A DNA stretch of 64,000 nucleotides from Micromonospora sp. LH3U1 (lineage in GTDB: Bacteria; Actinomycetota; Actinomycetes; Mycobacteriales; Micromonosporaceae): positions 5,455,501 to 5,519,500 of the forward strand of contig NZ_CP116936.1 in assembly GCF_028475105.1 (NCBI RefSeq), written 5' to 3'. The notes beneath the pieces were generated by a model. It did no database searches and had not been told where the DNA came from. It worked only from the letters and a program-made list of their open reading frames with translations. A program made the translations under genes and the position numbers. This document shows positions 34,491 to 42,616 of the stretch, piece by piece. Position 1 is the stretch's first letter. The number at the start of each line of letters is the position of its first letter.

Positions 34491-35114
34491 TCAGCCCGGT
34501 TCGAGCAGAGCGACCTCGCCGGTGGCCAGGTCGTAGAGGCCACCGACCACGGCCACCCGGCCGGCGGCTACCGGCCCGGCCAGCAGGTCATCCTCGCGCA
34601 GGGTGTGCACGGTGCGCCGGACGTGCCGGCGGATCGCCAGCGGGAGCACCGCCGGATCGTCGATCCCCGCCTCGGTCACCGCCGGGGCGATCTCGTCCAC
34701 CAGGTGTGCCAGCGAGCCCCCGGGACGCCCCCCGGTGCGCAGCGCGTCCACCGCGGCACCCACCGCGCCGCACCGCTCGTGGCCGAGGACCATCACCAGC
34801 GGTACGCCGAGCTGACCGACCACGTACTCGATCGAACCGCACACCGCGCGATCGAGCACATGACCACCGGTACGGATCACGCAGATCGCACCGAAGGTCT
34901 GGTCGAAGATCGCTTCCAGCGGCACCCGGGAGTCGATGCAGCCGAGCACCACGGCGTACGGCTGCTGGTCGCCGGAGGCCGCGGCCGCGGCCGTGACGTC
35001 GTGCCCGTGCACCGGCTGGCCGCTGACGAACCGCCGATTGCCGGCGAGCAGATCGGCGAGCGCCGCGCGGGGCGTGCCGCCGGCCTGCCGCCCCTGTCCC
35101 GACGGCCCGGTCAT
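34491..35114 (-). CDS. Beta-class carbonic anhydrase
   Basis: 207 aa. It interconverts CO2 and bicarbonate. Zinc ligands are C59 (CIDSR), H112 and C115 (GHERCGA); the D61-R63 dyad is intact. No signal peptide is seen, so it is cytosolic, supplying bicarbonate to carboxylases such as acetyl-CoA carboxylase. The ATG at 35114 is chosen over one seven codons upstream because GGGAG lies before it. Confidence 0.94.
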   Translation of the reverse strand: MTGPSGQGRQAGGTPRAALADLLAGNRRFVSGQPVHGHDVTAAAAASGDQQPYAVVLGCIDSRVPLEAIFDQTFGAICVIRTGGHVLDRAVCGSIEYVVGQLGVPLVMVLGHERCGAVGAAVDALRTGGRPGGSLAHLVDEIAPAVTEAGIDDPAVLPLAIRRHVRRTVHTLREDDLLAGPVAAGRVAVVGGLYDLATGEVALLEPG

Positions 35115-35283
35115 GGGTGCTCCCGACGACCCCATGCCGTTCAGCTTGAACCGCCGCCGGCAGCCACGGGCGAGGTCGGGAATCTTGGCCAGGGCGCGAT
35201 TGGCGAGGTGTCCTGGCGGGTAGCCGGTGTTACCACCGGGTATGCCGGTGCTGGTGGTGCCGGTCGACCCTGGGGAGGTGGCG

Positions 35284-36231
35284 ATGCCGGAGCGGTTCGA
35301 GCTCGGTCTGCCGGACGGCGTGCGGCTCAACGTCGAGGCGACGGGACCGACGGACGCCCAGGTCACCGCCATCCTGTTGCACGGCTGGACGCTGGATGGG
35401 CGCGCCTGGCACCGGCAGGTCGACGCGCTGACCACGGCAGCTCTCGGCGGAACGGTGCGGGTCGTCACCTACGACGCGCGCGGGCACGGCCGGTCCAGCT
35501 GCATGGCGCTGCCCACGGCCACCCTGGCCCAGCTGGGCGACGACCTGGCCGCGGTGATCGACGCGGTGGCGCCGTCCGGTCCCCTGGTTCTGGTCGGGCA
35601 TTCGATGGGCGGCATGACGATCATGGAGTACGCCCACCGCCACCCCGCGCACTTCGCCGCCCGTACGGCCGGACTGGTCTTCGTCTCGACCACCGCCGAA
35701 GGGCACACGCACACCGTCTACGGGCTCTCGCCGCGGATCGCCCGGCTGATCCGACTCGCCGAGACGACCGGTGCCGGCGTGCTGGCCCGGTGCGGCTCGT
35801 GGCGAGCACCCCGGGCGCTTTTGAACGCGTTGCGGCCGAGCATCCGATGGATGCTCTTCGGTGACCGCTGCGAGCCGGCCGACATCCGCCTGGTGACGTC
35901 GGCGGTGGCTCGTGCCTCACTGCGCTCGATCGGCGGGTTCCGCGCCTCCATCGGCACTCAGCACCGGCTGGACACTCTCGCCGCGTTGGCCCACCTGCCG
36001 GCCGCCGCGCTGGTCGGCGACCGGGACCGGCTGACCCCACCGCCGTGCGCCGAGTCGATCGCCGCGGCCCTGCCGGCCACGGACCTGACCGTGTGCCCCG
36101 GTGCCGGGCACATGCTGATGATGGAACGCCCGGACGAGGTCAACGCCGCGCTGACCGGCGTCCTGCGCCGCGTGCTCGCCGAACCGCCGTCCCACGTCCG
36201 TGGCGCCACCCCCGCCGGGACGGGTGCCTGA
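35284..36231 (+). CDS. Alpha/beta hydrolase
   Basis: About 315 aa. The nucleophile elbow is GHSMGG; the oxyanion strand is LLHGWTLDGRAW; the acid Asp lies in LVGDRDRLTPP and the catalytic His in CPGAGHMLMMERP. The family includes haloperoxidase-like esterases and lipases; the substrate is unknown. GGGGAGG lies five nucleotides before this ATG. It is divergent from the carbonic anhydrase gene. Confidence 0.87.
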   Translation: MPERFELGLPDGVRLNVEATGPTDAQVTAILLHGWTLDGRAWHRQVDALTTAALGGTVRVVTYDARGHGRSSCMALPTATLAQLGDDLAAVIDAVAPSGPLVLVGHSMGGMTIMEYAHRHPAHFAARTAGLVFVSTTAEGHTHTVYGLSPRIARLIRLAETTGAGVLARCGSWRAPRALLNALRPSIRWMLFGDRCEPADIRLVTSAVARASLRSIGGFRASIGTQHRLDTLAALAHLPAAALVGDRDRLTPPPCAESIAAALPATDLTVCPGAGHMLMMERPDEVNAALTGVLRRVLAEPPSHVRGATPAGTGA

Positions 36232-36339
36232 CCACGTTCCCGCACCTCGGGCGCGGCCGGCCAGGCGCGGGGCCGTACCCTTCTGCGGTTGGCCCGCGCG
36301 GTTCCCGCCGCCTGCCAGCGACCTCTGAAGGAGCGTGCG

Positions 36340-38457
36340 TTGACCGACCAGACCGGCCTGGAGCAGGAGATTGCCGTCGAGCAACGACACCTCGACCGGG
36401 TGTACACCCGACTGGCCGAGTTACGGCAGTCGGCGGTCCGCGCCGAGCGCGACGGCTACCGGATGGCCCGGGTGGGCACGTTCGGTGCGCTGGTCGAGCG
36501 CGACGCGATGGTCTTCCACGCGGCGCAACGGCGACACACCCTGGACGCCGAGCACGAGGGGCTGGTCTTCGGCCGGCTGGACCTGCACGACCGTCAGGTG
36601 CTGCACGTCGGGCGACTCGGGATCCGTGACGAGGACGCCACCACGCTGGTCGTCGACTGGCGGGCGCCGGCCGCCGCCGCCTTCTACCAGGCCACCCCGG
36701 CGCAACCGCTGGACGTCGTGCGCCGCCGCACGATCCAGACCCGCGCCGAGCGGGTCACCCGGATCGAGGACGACCTGCTGGACCCGACGGCCGCCCCCGA
36801 GGGGATGACGGTCGTCGGCGACGGCGCGTTGCTGGCTACCCTGTCCAAGGCCACCGGCCGGGGCATGCGGGACATCGTGGCGACCATCCAGCGGGAGCAG
36901 GACGAGGCGATCCGCTCGCCCGGCTCCGGGGTGACGATCGTCGCGGGTGGCCCGGGCACCGGCAAGACCGCGGTCGCCCTGCACCGGGCCGCGTTCCTGC
37001 TCTACTCCGACCGCAGCCGGTACGCGGGCGGCGGCATCCTGGTGGTCGGCCCGTCCTCGGTCTTCGTCGAGTACATCGCCTCGGTGCTGCCGTCACTGGG
37101 TGAGGACACCGCCACCCTGCACTCGCTGGGCACCCTCTTTCCGGGGATGACCGCCACCCGCACCGACCCACCCCAGGTGGCGGCGGTGAAGGGCTCGCTG
37201 CGGATGCGGCAGGTGCTGGAGCGGGCTGCTCGCGACGCGGTGCCGGGGGGCCCGGGTGAGCTGCGGCTGCTCTACCGGGGCACGTTGCTGCGGCTGGACC
37301 GGGCCGCGCTGGACCGGATCCGGGACCGCGCCCTGCACCGGGGCGCCCGACGCAACGAGGTGCGCCGGGCCGGCTTCGACGGGGTGTTCGCCGCGCTCTG
37401 GGCGCAGGCCCGTGCGGTGGGGATCACTCGGCTGCCGGAGCAGCGGGCCTTCGAGGGCGAGATCGCCGAGCGGTCGGAGTTCCGGGAGTTCCTCAAGGCG
37501 TGGTGGCCGCGGCTGCACCCCCGGCACGTGCTCGACTGGCTGGCCCGGCCGGACCGGCTGCGCCGCTACGCCGGGGGGATCCTCTCCTCCGCGGAGATCC
37601 GGCTGCTCACCGCCGCGTACCAGGACCTGGACTCGGCCGGGCTGACCATCGCCGACATCGCGCTGCTGGACGAGCTGGACGCGCTGCTCGGTAAGCCGGC
37701 GCAGCCGGCCAAGTCCCGGCGCGACCCGTTCCAGCTTGCTGGCGGCGTCCGCGAGTTGAGCACCTTGGGCGAGCGGCAGCGGGCTGCCCGCGCGGCGGCC
37801 CGGGAGCGCCCGGCGGACTACCGGGACTACGCGCACGTGGTGGTGGACGAGGCGCAGGACGTCTCACCGATGCAGTGGCGGATGGTTGGTCGACGTGGCC
37901 GCCTGGCCTCCTGGACCGTGGTGGGCGACCCCGCGCAGACCGCGTGGACCGGCGATCCGGAGGAGCTGAACCGGGCTCGCGACCAGGCGTTGGGCCGGCG
38001 CAAGCGGCACGATTTCACGCTCACCACCAACTACCGCAACTCGTCGGAGATCTTCGCGGTGGCGGCGGCGGAGATCCGCCGGATCTACCCTGACCTGCCG
38101 CTGCCGAGCGCCGTCCGCTCCACCGGGGTCGATCCGGTCGAGCTGGTGGTGCCCGCGACGGGGTTGGAGACCGCGACCGTGGAGGCGGCCGCCGGCCTGC
38201 TGACCGAGGTGGAGGGCACCGTCGGGGTGATCACGCCGGTCCCCCGCCGCGACGAGGTCGCCGGTTGGCTCGACGCGCTCGGCGCATCGAGGCTGCAGGT
38301 GGTGACCAGCCTGGAGGCCAAGGGCATGGAGTACGACGGGGTGGTGCTGGTCGCCCCGAGCGAGATCCGGGCGGATCCGGGCGCCGGGGTGCGCACCCTG
38401 TACGTGGCGCTCTCCCGGGCCACTCAGCGACTCACCACCATCGACCCGATCGGCTGA
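36340..38457 (+). CDS. helD: HelD-like RNA polymerase-associated helicase
   Basis: 705 aa, TTG start with AAGGAG six nucleotides upstream. The N-terminal coiled coil (EQEIAVEQRHLDRVYTRL) is the HelD arm that enters the secondary channel of RNA polymerase. The UvrD-like motor has Walker A GGPGTGKT (residues 203-210), Walker B VVVDEAQD, motif III GDPAQTAW and motif IV TTNYRNS. HelD proteins strip RNA polymerase from DNA, and some actinobacterial ones protect from rifamycins. Organisation fits class II HelD. A rifamycin role here is untested. Confidence 0.9.
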   Translation: MTDQTGLEQEIAVEQRHLDRVYTRLAELRQSAVRAERDGYRMARVGTFGALVERDAMVFHAAQRRHTLDAEHEGLVFGRLDLHDRQVLHVGRLGIRDEDATTLVVDWRAPAAAAFYQATPAQPLDVVRRRTIQTRAERVTRIEDDLLDPTAAPEGMTVVGDGALLATLSKATGRGMRDIVATIQREQDEAIRSPGSGVTIVAGGPGTGKTAVALHRAAFLLYSDRSRYAGGGILVVGPSSVFVEYIASVLPSLGEDTATLHSLGTLFPGMTATRTDPPQVAAVKGSLRMRQVLERAARDAVPGGPGELRLLYRGTLLRLDRAALDRIRDRALHRGARRNEVRRAGFDGVFAALWAQARAVGITRLPEQRAFEGEIAERSEFREFLKAWWPRLHPRHVLDWLARPDRLRRYAGGILSSAEIRLLTAAYQDLDSAGLTIADIALLDELDALLGKPAQPAKSRRDPFQLAGGVRELSTLGERQRAARAAARERPADYRDYAHVVVDEAQDVSPMQWRMVGRRGRLASWTVVGDPAQTAWTGDPEELNRARDQALGRRKRHDFTLTTNYRNSSEIFAVAAAEIRRIYPDLPLPSAVRSTGVDPVELVVPATGLETATVEAAAGLLTEVEGTVGVITPVPRRDEVAGWLDALGASRLQVVTSLEAKGMEYDGVVLVAPSEIRADPGAGVRTLYVALSRATQRLTTIDPIG

Positions 38458-38499
38458 TCCGCGCCAGATGGCCTGGTCGGGAGCGGTCGACCCCACACT

Positions 38500-38521
38500 T
38501 GCATACATAGCGATGTGAGCA
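38500..38521. promoter_or_regulatory. ArsR/SmtB-type operator candidate before the CDF gene
   Basis: TGCATACAT-AGCG-ATGTGAGCA, a 22-bp imperfect palindrome (7 of 9 pairs), in an AT-rich island. A further GCATACAT overlaps at 38519-38526. The form suits metal-sensing ArsR-family repressors; none is encoded here. Confidence 0.5.
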
Positions 38522-38563
38522 TACATTTGACCGTGTCCCGACTGGCGGCGGAAGGTGGACCTC

Positions 38564-39481
38564 GTGGGCGCAGGTCATGACCACCACCATGCGTCGGTCG
38601 CCAATGCCGCACACCAGCACCGGGGCCGACTCTGGGCGGCTTTCGGGCTGCTCGCCGCCCTGATGGTGGTCGAGGCGGTCGCCGCGCTGCACACCGGCTC
38701 ACTCGCCCTGCTCTCCGACGCCGGGCACATGTTCACCGACGTGCTCGGCATCGGGATGGCGCTCGCCGCGATCACCGCGACACGGCGGGCCACCACCGAC
38801 CCGCAGCGCACCTTCGGGCTCTACCGACTCGAGGTGCTCGCCGCGCTGGCCAACGCCGTCCTGCTCTCCGGCGTCGCGGTCTACGTGGTGATCGAGGCGA
38901 TCCGCCGCTTCGGCGACCCGCACGAGGTCATCGCCGGCCCGATGCTCGTGGTGGCCGTGCTCGGTCTGCTCGCGAACGTCGTCGCCTTCGCCCTGCTCCG
39001 CGCCGGAGCCCGGGAGAGCATCAACCTCCAAGGCGCCTACCTGGAGGTGCTCGGCGACCTGCTCGGCTCGCTCGGCGTCATCGGCGCGGCGCTTCTCATC
39101 ACCATCACCGACTGGTGGTGGGCCGACCCACTTGTCGCGGTCGCCATCGGCGCGTTCATCCTGCCGCGTACCTGGCGGCTGGCACGTGCCGCCGTCCGCA
39201 TCCTGGTGCAGGCCGCACCGGAGCATCTTCAGGTGACCGCCGTACACGACCGGTTGGCCGCGGTCCCCGGTGTCGTCGAGGTGCACGACCTGCACGTGTG
39301 GACGCTCACCTCGGGCATGGACGTGGCCTCCGCACACCTGACCATGGCACCCGGCGCGGAGGTCGGCGCGGTGCTCACCGCGGCGCGTACGGCCTTGCAC
39401 GACGACTTCCGGATCGAGCACGCGACGTTGCAGATCGAGCCCGGCGCGGCCTCCGGCGCCTGCGGCTCGATCGAGTGGTAG
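38564..39481 (+). CDS. Cation diffusion facilitator (Zn/Cd/Co-type exporter)
   Basis: About 305 aa. His-rich N-terminus (HDHHH and HQH), six membrane helices and a C-terminal metal-binding domain (DLHVWTLTSGMDVASAHL). The site in helix 2 is HMFTD. In helix 5 the usual His is Glu (LEVLGDLLGS), so the intramembrane site is unusual. CDF proteins export zinc and related ions by proton antiport. The GTG at 38564 has GGAAGG eight nucleotides upstream; GTG 38555 is the alternative. A candidate metal operator precedes it. Confidence 0.9.
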   Translation: MGAGHDHHHASVANAAHQHRGRLWAAFGLLAALMVVEAVAALHTGSLALLSDAGHMFTDVLGIGMALAAITATRRATTDPQRTFGLYRLEVLAALANAVLLSGVAVYVVIEAIRRFGDPHEVIAGPMLVVAVLGLLANVVAFALLRAGARESINLQGAYLEVLGDLLGSLGVIGAALLITITDWWWADPLVAVAIGAFILPRTWRLARAAVRILVQAAPEHLQVTAVHDRLAAVPGVVEVHDLHVWTLTSGMDVASAHLTMAPGAEVGAVLTAARTALHDDFRIEHATLQIEPGAASGACGSIEW

Positions 39482-39596
39482 CAGTAATTCATCGTGACGA
39501 CGCACGCACCGTCCGTCACATTGGCTGCAGCGGCCCCACCGGCAACGGTAGGCTCGGTCCCGGCCTCCACCAGGCGGCGCCTCCCGGCGCCGGTGG

Positions 39597-39715
39597 CGGT
39601 CGCCGCCTAATCACCCGAGAGGGCGAACCGGGGAACCATGTTCCTGGGGTGCATCCGCGTCAGCGGTAGGGATCTTCCGTCCCGAACCCGTCAGCTAACC
39701 CGGTCGGCGGCTAAC
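39597..39715 (+). ncRNA. Cyclic-di-AMP riboswitch (ydaO/yuaA class)
   Basis: The conserved core of the class is present: GAACCGGGGAACC, TGGGGTGCATCCGCG, GGTAGGG, then CCGTCCCGAACCCGTCAGCTAACC. The closing stem GCCGCC (39602-39607) pairs with GGCGGC (39706-39711). It ends 15 nt before the start codon of a secreted cell-wall enzyme, the usual actinobacterial target. High c-di-AMP normally turns the downstream gene off. Confidence 0.94.
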
Positions 39716-39730
39716 GGAAGGACATGCGCA

Positions 39731-40795
39731 GTGGCACCAGCACGACCACCCGCCGCCCGCCTGGCGGCCCTGATCGTCGCGATGTTCGCCCTCGGCGTCG
39801 CGCTCCCGGCCGGCACCGCCTCGGCCGCTCCCCCGACCGGCCTGCGGGCCGCCGCACCCGACTCGGACGAAGAGGGCGGCACCCCGGCGCTGCGAGCCCA
39901 ACTCGATGCGGCCAGCAAGGGCTATCTGGACGCGAAGCGCGCCCTGGACACCTCCGTGCAGCGGCAGCAGCAGCTCGCCACCCAACTGAAGACCATCGAG
40001 GTCGAGCTCGCCCAGCGCAACGGCAAGGTGGGCGAGATCGCCGACGTGGCGTACCGCACCGGCCGTCTCGGCGCGATGTCGGCGCTGCTCAACAGCAACA
40101 CCCCGGAGGGCTTCATGGACCGGGCCGCCGCCCTGGACGCGGTGGCCGCCAACGAGGACCGGGTGCTGCGTGATCTGCTCGCCACGAAGGACCAGTCCAA
40201 CCGCACCCGGGTCGCCCTGGACGGCGAGATCAACGAACAGCGCAAGCAGGTCACGGTGATGGCCAAGCGCAAGGAGCAGGCCGAGCGGGCACTGACCGTG
40301 GCCACCACACCCAAGCCGCAGACCACCACCGACACCGGCTCCAACCGGGGCACCTCCGCCGCCAACGCGACGGCGGCCCCGCGCAACTCCGACGGCTCCT
40401 GGCCGTCGGAGTCGTGCAGCATCAACGACCCCACGCCGGCCAGCGGCTGCGTCACCCCGCGCACCCTGCACGCGCTCAACCAGGCCAAGGCCGCCGGGTT
40501 CACCCGGTACGTCTCCTGCCACCGCCCCAGCGGCTCCGGCGAACACCCGAAGGGCCGGGCCTGCGACTTCGCGGCGCAGAAGAGCGGCTTCGGCGGGAAC
40601 GCCACCGGCGGCGACAAGACGTACGGCAACAACCTGGCCGCGTACTTCATCCGCAACGCCGACCGGCTCGCCGTGCTGTACGTGATCTGGTACCGGCAGA
40701 TCTGGCTGCCCAGCAGCGGGTGGAAGTCGTACAGCGGGGCGGGCGGCACCCCGTCCACCGACCACACCAACCACGTGCACCTGTCGGTCTACTGA
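39731..40795 (+). CDS. Secreted coiled-coil protein with peptidase-like C-terminal domain
   Basis: About 354 aa. A signal peptide ends at GTASAAPP. A long coiled coil (about residues 60-200, LDAASKGYLDAKRAL to KEQAERAL) resembles the CwlO/RipA regulatory arm. After a Thr/Ala/Asn linker comes an ARB_07466/M15-like domain (VSCHRPSGSGEHPKGRACDFA and STDHTNHVHLSVY, with His and Asp candidates for a zinc site). It is probably a cell-wall hydrolase or its activator. GGAAGGA lies before the GTG. Expression is very likely set by the c-di-AMP riboswitch. Confidence 0.9.
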   Translation: MAPARPPAARLAALIVAMFALGVALPAGTASAAPPTGLRAAAPDSDEEGGTPALRAQLDAASKGYLDAKRALDTSVQRQQQLATQLKTIEVELAQRNGKVGEIADVAYRTGRLGAMSALLNSNTPEGFMDRAAALDAVAANEDRVLRDLLATKDQSNRTRVALDGEINEQRKQVTVMAKRKEQAERALTVATTPKPQTTTDTGSNRGTSAANATAAPRNSDGSWPSESCSINDPTPASGCVTPRTLHALNQAKAAGFTRYVSCHRPSGSGEHPKGRACDFAAQKSGFGGNATGGDKTYGNNLAAYFIRNADRLAVLYVIWYRQIWLPSSGWKSYSGAGGTPSTDHTNHVHLSVY

Positions 40796-40809
40796 CCCCA
40801 CCCGCGTGC

Positions 40810-40841
40810 TGCCGGTGAGTCAGCAGGATGACTCACCGGCA
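40810..40841. terminator. Hairpin between convergent genes
   Basis: A perfect 13-bp stem TGCCGGTGAGTCA (40810-40822) with its complement at 40829-40841 and six-base loop. It abuts the stop of the leftward membrane gene. Confidence 0.85.
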
Positions 40842-41228
40842 TCACGTTGTGGAGACCCACAGCAGGAACACGATCGTCACGACAACCCCGGCGACCGCGA
40901 CCAGACCGGCCACCACAGCCGCCCGAGGAGAGTTGCGCCCACGCAGCTCGAAGGCCGTAGTGATGGTGAAGAGCAACGCGAATATCTCGAACGCGGCGAG
41001 CCAGAGAAGTCCGAGGAAGCTCAGCAGGCCCTCGACCATGTCGCGGCCACGAAAGATCAGCAAGCCGCCGTATGCCGCGCTCACCCAACACAACGTCGCC
41101 AGGCCCGCCAACACGTACGCAGCTCGATAGGAGACGGGGGCGGGACGGCCATCCCCCGGTCTCACAAGGGGTATCCCTTCGGGATCGTCGGGCGGGGTCA
41201 ATGGGTGAGGCGTCGGCGAGGGGGTCAT
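40842..41228 (-). CDS. Small membrane protein
   Basis: 128 aa. After a Pro-rich cytosolic N-terminus there are three hydrophobic helices (AAYVLAGLATLCWVSAAYG, LLSFLGLLWLAAFEIFALLF, AAVVAGLVAVAGVVVTIVFLLWV). No motif is recognised. The ATG follows TAGCGT by exactly six nucleotides (leaderless pattern). Function unknown. Confidence 0.72.
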   Translation of the reverse strand: MTPSPTPHPLTPPDDPEGIPLVRPGDGRPAPVSYRAAYVLAGLATLCWVSAAYGGLLIFRGRDMVEGLLSFLGLLWLAAFEIFALLFTITTAFELRGRNSPRAAVVAGLVAVAGVVVTIVFLLWVSTT

Positions 41229-41358
41229 ACGCGGACGCTAGCCGGGTCGCTGTGCCCCGGGAATCGGTCGACAGGGCTCGCGGCTACGTCGCCGGGCGTA
41301 CCCCTGATGTCGCTGGCGGTCGGACGACCCGGCAGCAATCGGCGGGCAGCATCGCGGT

Positions 41359-41868
41359 ATGCCTCGGATCCCACCCACGGCCCGCAAGGGGCTGCTCACC
41401 CTGCACCTGGTCACCTCGCTCGGCTGGCTCGGCGCCGACCTGGTGCTGCTCACCCTCGGCATCGCCGTGCAGCGTGGCGCCGACCCGGCGGTGGTCTACC
41501 CGGTCGCGGCACTGGTCGGCACCAGGCTGTTCGCGCCGCTGAGTGTGCTGGTCTGGCTGATCGGTGTCGCCAGCGCGCTGCTCACCCCGTGGGGCCTGGT
41601 GCGCTACCGCTGGGTGCTGGTCAAGCTGGTGCTCACCACGGTGATGGTCGGGCTGGTGCTGTTCCTGCTCACCCCGAATCTGCGGCACGCCGGTGTGTTG
41701 GGGGCCGCGCTGCCCGCGCGGGATCGCGCCGACCTGGTGATCGCACCGGCGGTGTCGACCAGCCTGATGATCATCGCGACGGTGCTGTCCACCTACAAGC
41801 CGTGGGGCCGGCGTCCCGCCGCGCGAGCCGCCCTCGCGAGCCGTGATCGCGCTGCAACCAGGATGTAG
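41359..41868 (+). CDS. DUF2269-like integral membrane protein
   Basis: 169 aa, four membrane helices, beginning ARKGLLTLHLVTSLGWLGADLVLL, which fits DUF2269-type proteins of actinobacteria. The function is unknown. The ATG follows CAGCAT by six nucleotides. The last four codons and the TAG stop lie inside the left arm of a long stem-loop, so the true ancestral C-terminus may have been longer or different. Confidence 0.78.
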   Translation: MPRIPPTARKGLLTLHLVTSLGWLGADLVLLTLGIAVQRGADPAVVYPVAALVGTRLFAPLSVLVWLIGVASALLTPWGLVRYRWVLVKLVLTTVMVGLVLFLLTPNLRHAGVLGAALPARDRADLVIAPAVSTSLMIIATVLSTYKPWGRRPAARAALASRDRAATRM

Positions 41869-41917
41869 TGGCCTCCTGGCGCCCACAGGCCACTACATCC
41901 ACGATCGAGCACGATCA
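41844..41917. repeat. Two-stage GATC-bearing stem-loop carrying a stop codon
   Basis: Outer TGATCGCGCT (41844-41853) pairs 9/10 with 41908-41917. A symmetric seven-base internal loop follows, then a perfect 13-bp inner stem GGATGTAGTGGCC (41861-41873) with 41888-41900. The TAG of the DUF2269-like gene is at 41866-41868, in the stem. Confidence 0.72.
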
Positions 41918-41958
41918 TGACGCGGGGTGCGGGGTGCGGGGTGCGGGGTGCGGGACGG

Positions 41959-42426
41959 TCAGGCCGGGGGCGGGGGGTCGCCGGAGCGGTCGAGGGCCGC
42001 GCCGAGCCGGGTGGCCAGGGCGAGGTGAGCGACGCGGGCCTGACGGAACGCGTACCGGAACAGTGGGGTCGGCGCGGTCAGGGTGATCTCGACGTCGATG
42101 CGGACCAGTCCGTCCGGCTCGGGGCGCAGTCGGGTGTGGTTGCGCACCGTGGTGGACGGCCACTGGCGGGCCACCGTGACGATCTCGTCGTCCTCGCTGA
42201 CCAGAACGTCCGCGTGGTAGGTGGTGCGGAAGCGCACTGGGCCGGCCGCCAACCGGTCGTTGATCGTGTAGCTGGCCCGGGCGCCGGGTCGAGGCGGAAG
42301 TCGGCGGACCCGGACGATCAGTGGGTGCAGCTCACCCTGCCGGGTCAGGTCGCTGAGCATCGCCGCCGCCTCGGCCGTCGAGCACCGGGCCTGGACGGTG
42401 TAGCTGAAGGTATCGCTGCTGAGCAC
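41959..42426 (-). CDS. SRPBCC-family protein
   Basis: 155 aa from the GTG at 42426, which has GGGAGA five nucleotides upstream. It has a START-like pattern: YTVQARCSTAEAAAMLSDL, a beta-sheet with VRFRTTYHADVLVSEDDEIVTVAR, and a long C-terminal helix (LFRYAFRQARVAHLALATRL). The ligand is unknown. Longer readings upstream are Arg/His-rich noise. Confidence 0.75.
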   Translation of the reverse strand: MLSSDTFSYTVQARCSTAEAAAMLSDLTRQGELHPLIVRVRRLPPRPGARASYTINDRLAAGPVRFRTTYHADVLVSEDDEIVTVARQWPSTTVRNHTRLRPEPDGLVRIDVEITLTAPTPLFRYAFRQARVAHLALATRLGAALDRSGDPPPPA

Positions 42427-42595
42427 ACCGTCTCCCGCCGTCGATGGTCGCACGATCGTCCCGTACCGATGTCTGGCTGGCAACGCCCGGCGGCAGCCAA
42501 CGTCCGGACGAACCCGGTTCGATGAGATGCGTGCCGCAAAATGTCCCATTAGTGTCGGTTGGTGAGGAATCACCCGACCATGCTGGAGGGCGGAC

Positions 42596-42616
42596 ATGAA
42601 CGGTGACGACCGGTGA
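42596..42616 (+). CDS. Six-codon leader ORF coupled to pfkB-type gene
   Basis: ATG with GGAGGG five nucleotides upstream encodes MNGDDR and ends in TGA at 42614-42616, overlapping the GTG of the kinase gene (GTGA). The kinase GTG itself has no Shine-Dalgarno, so ribosomes may reach it by termination-reinitiation. Confidence 0.45.
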   Translation: MNGDDR

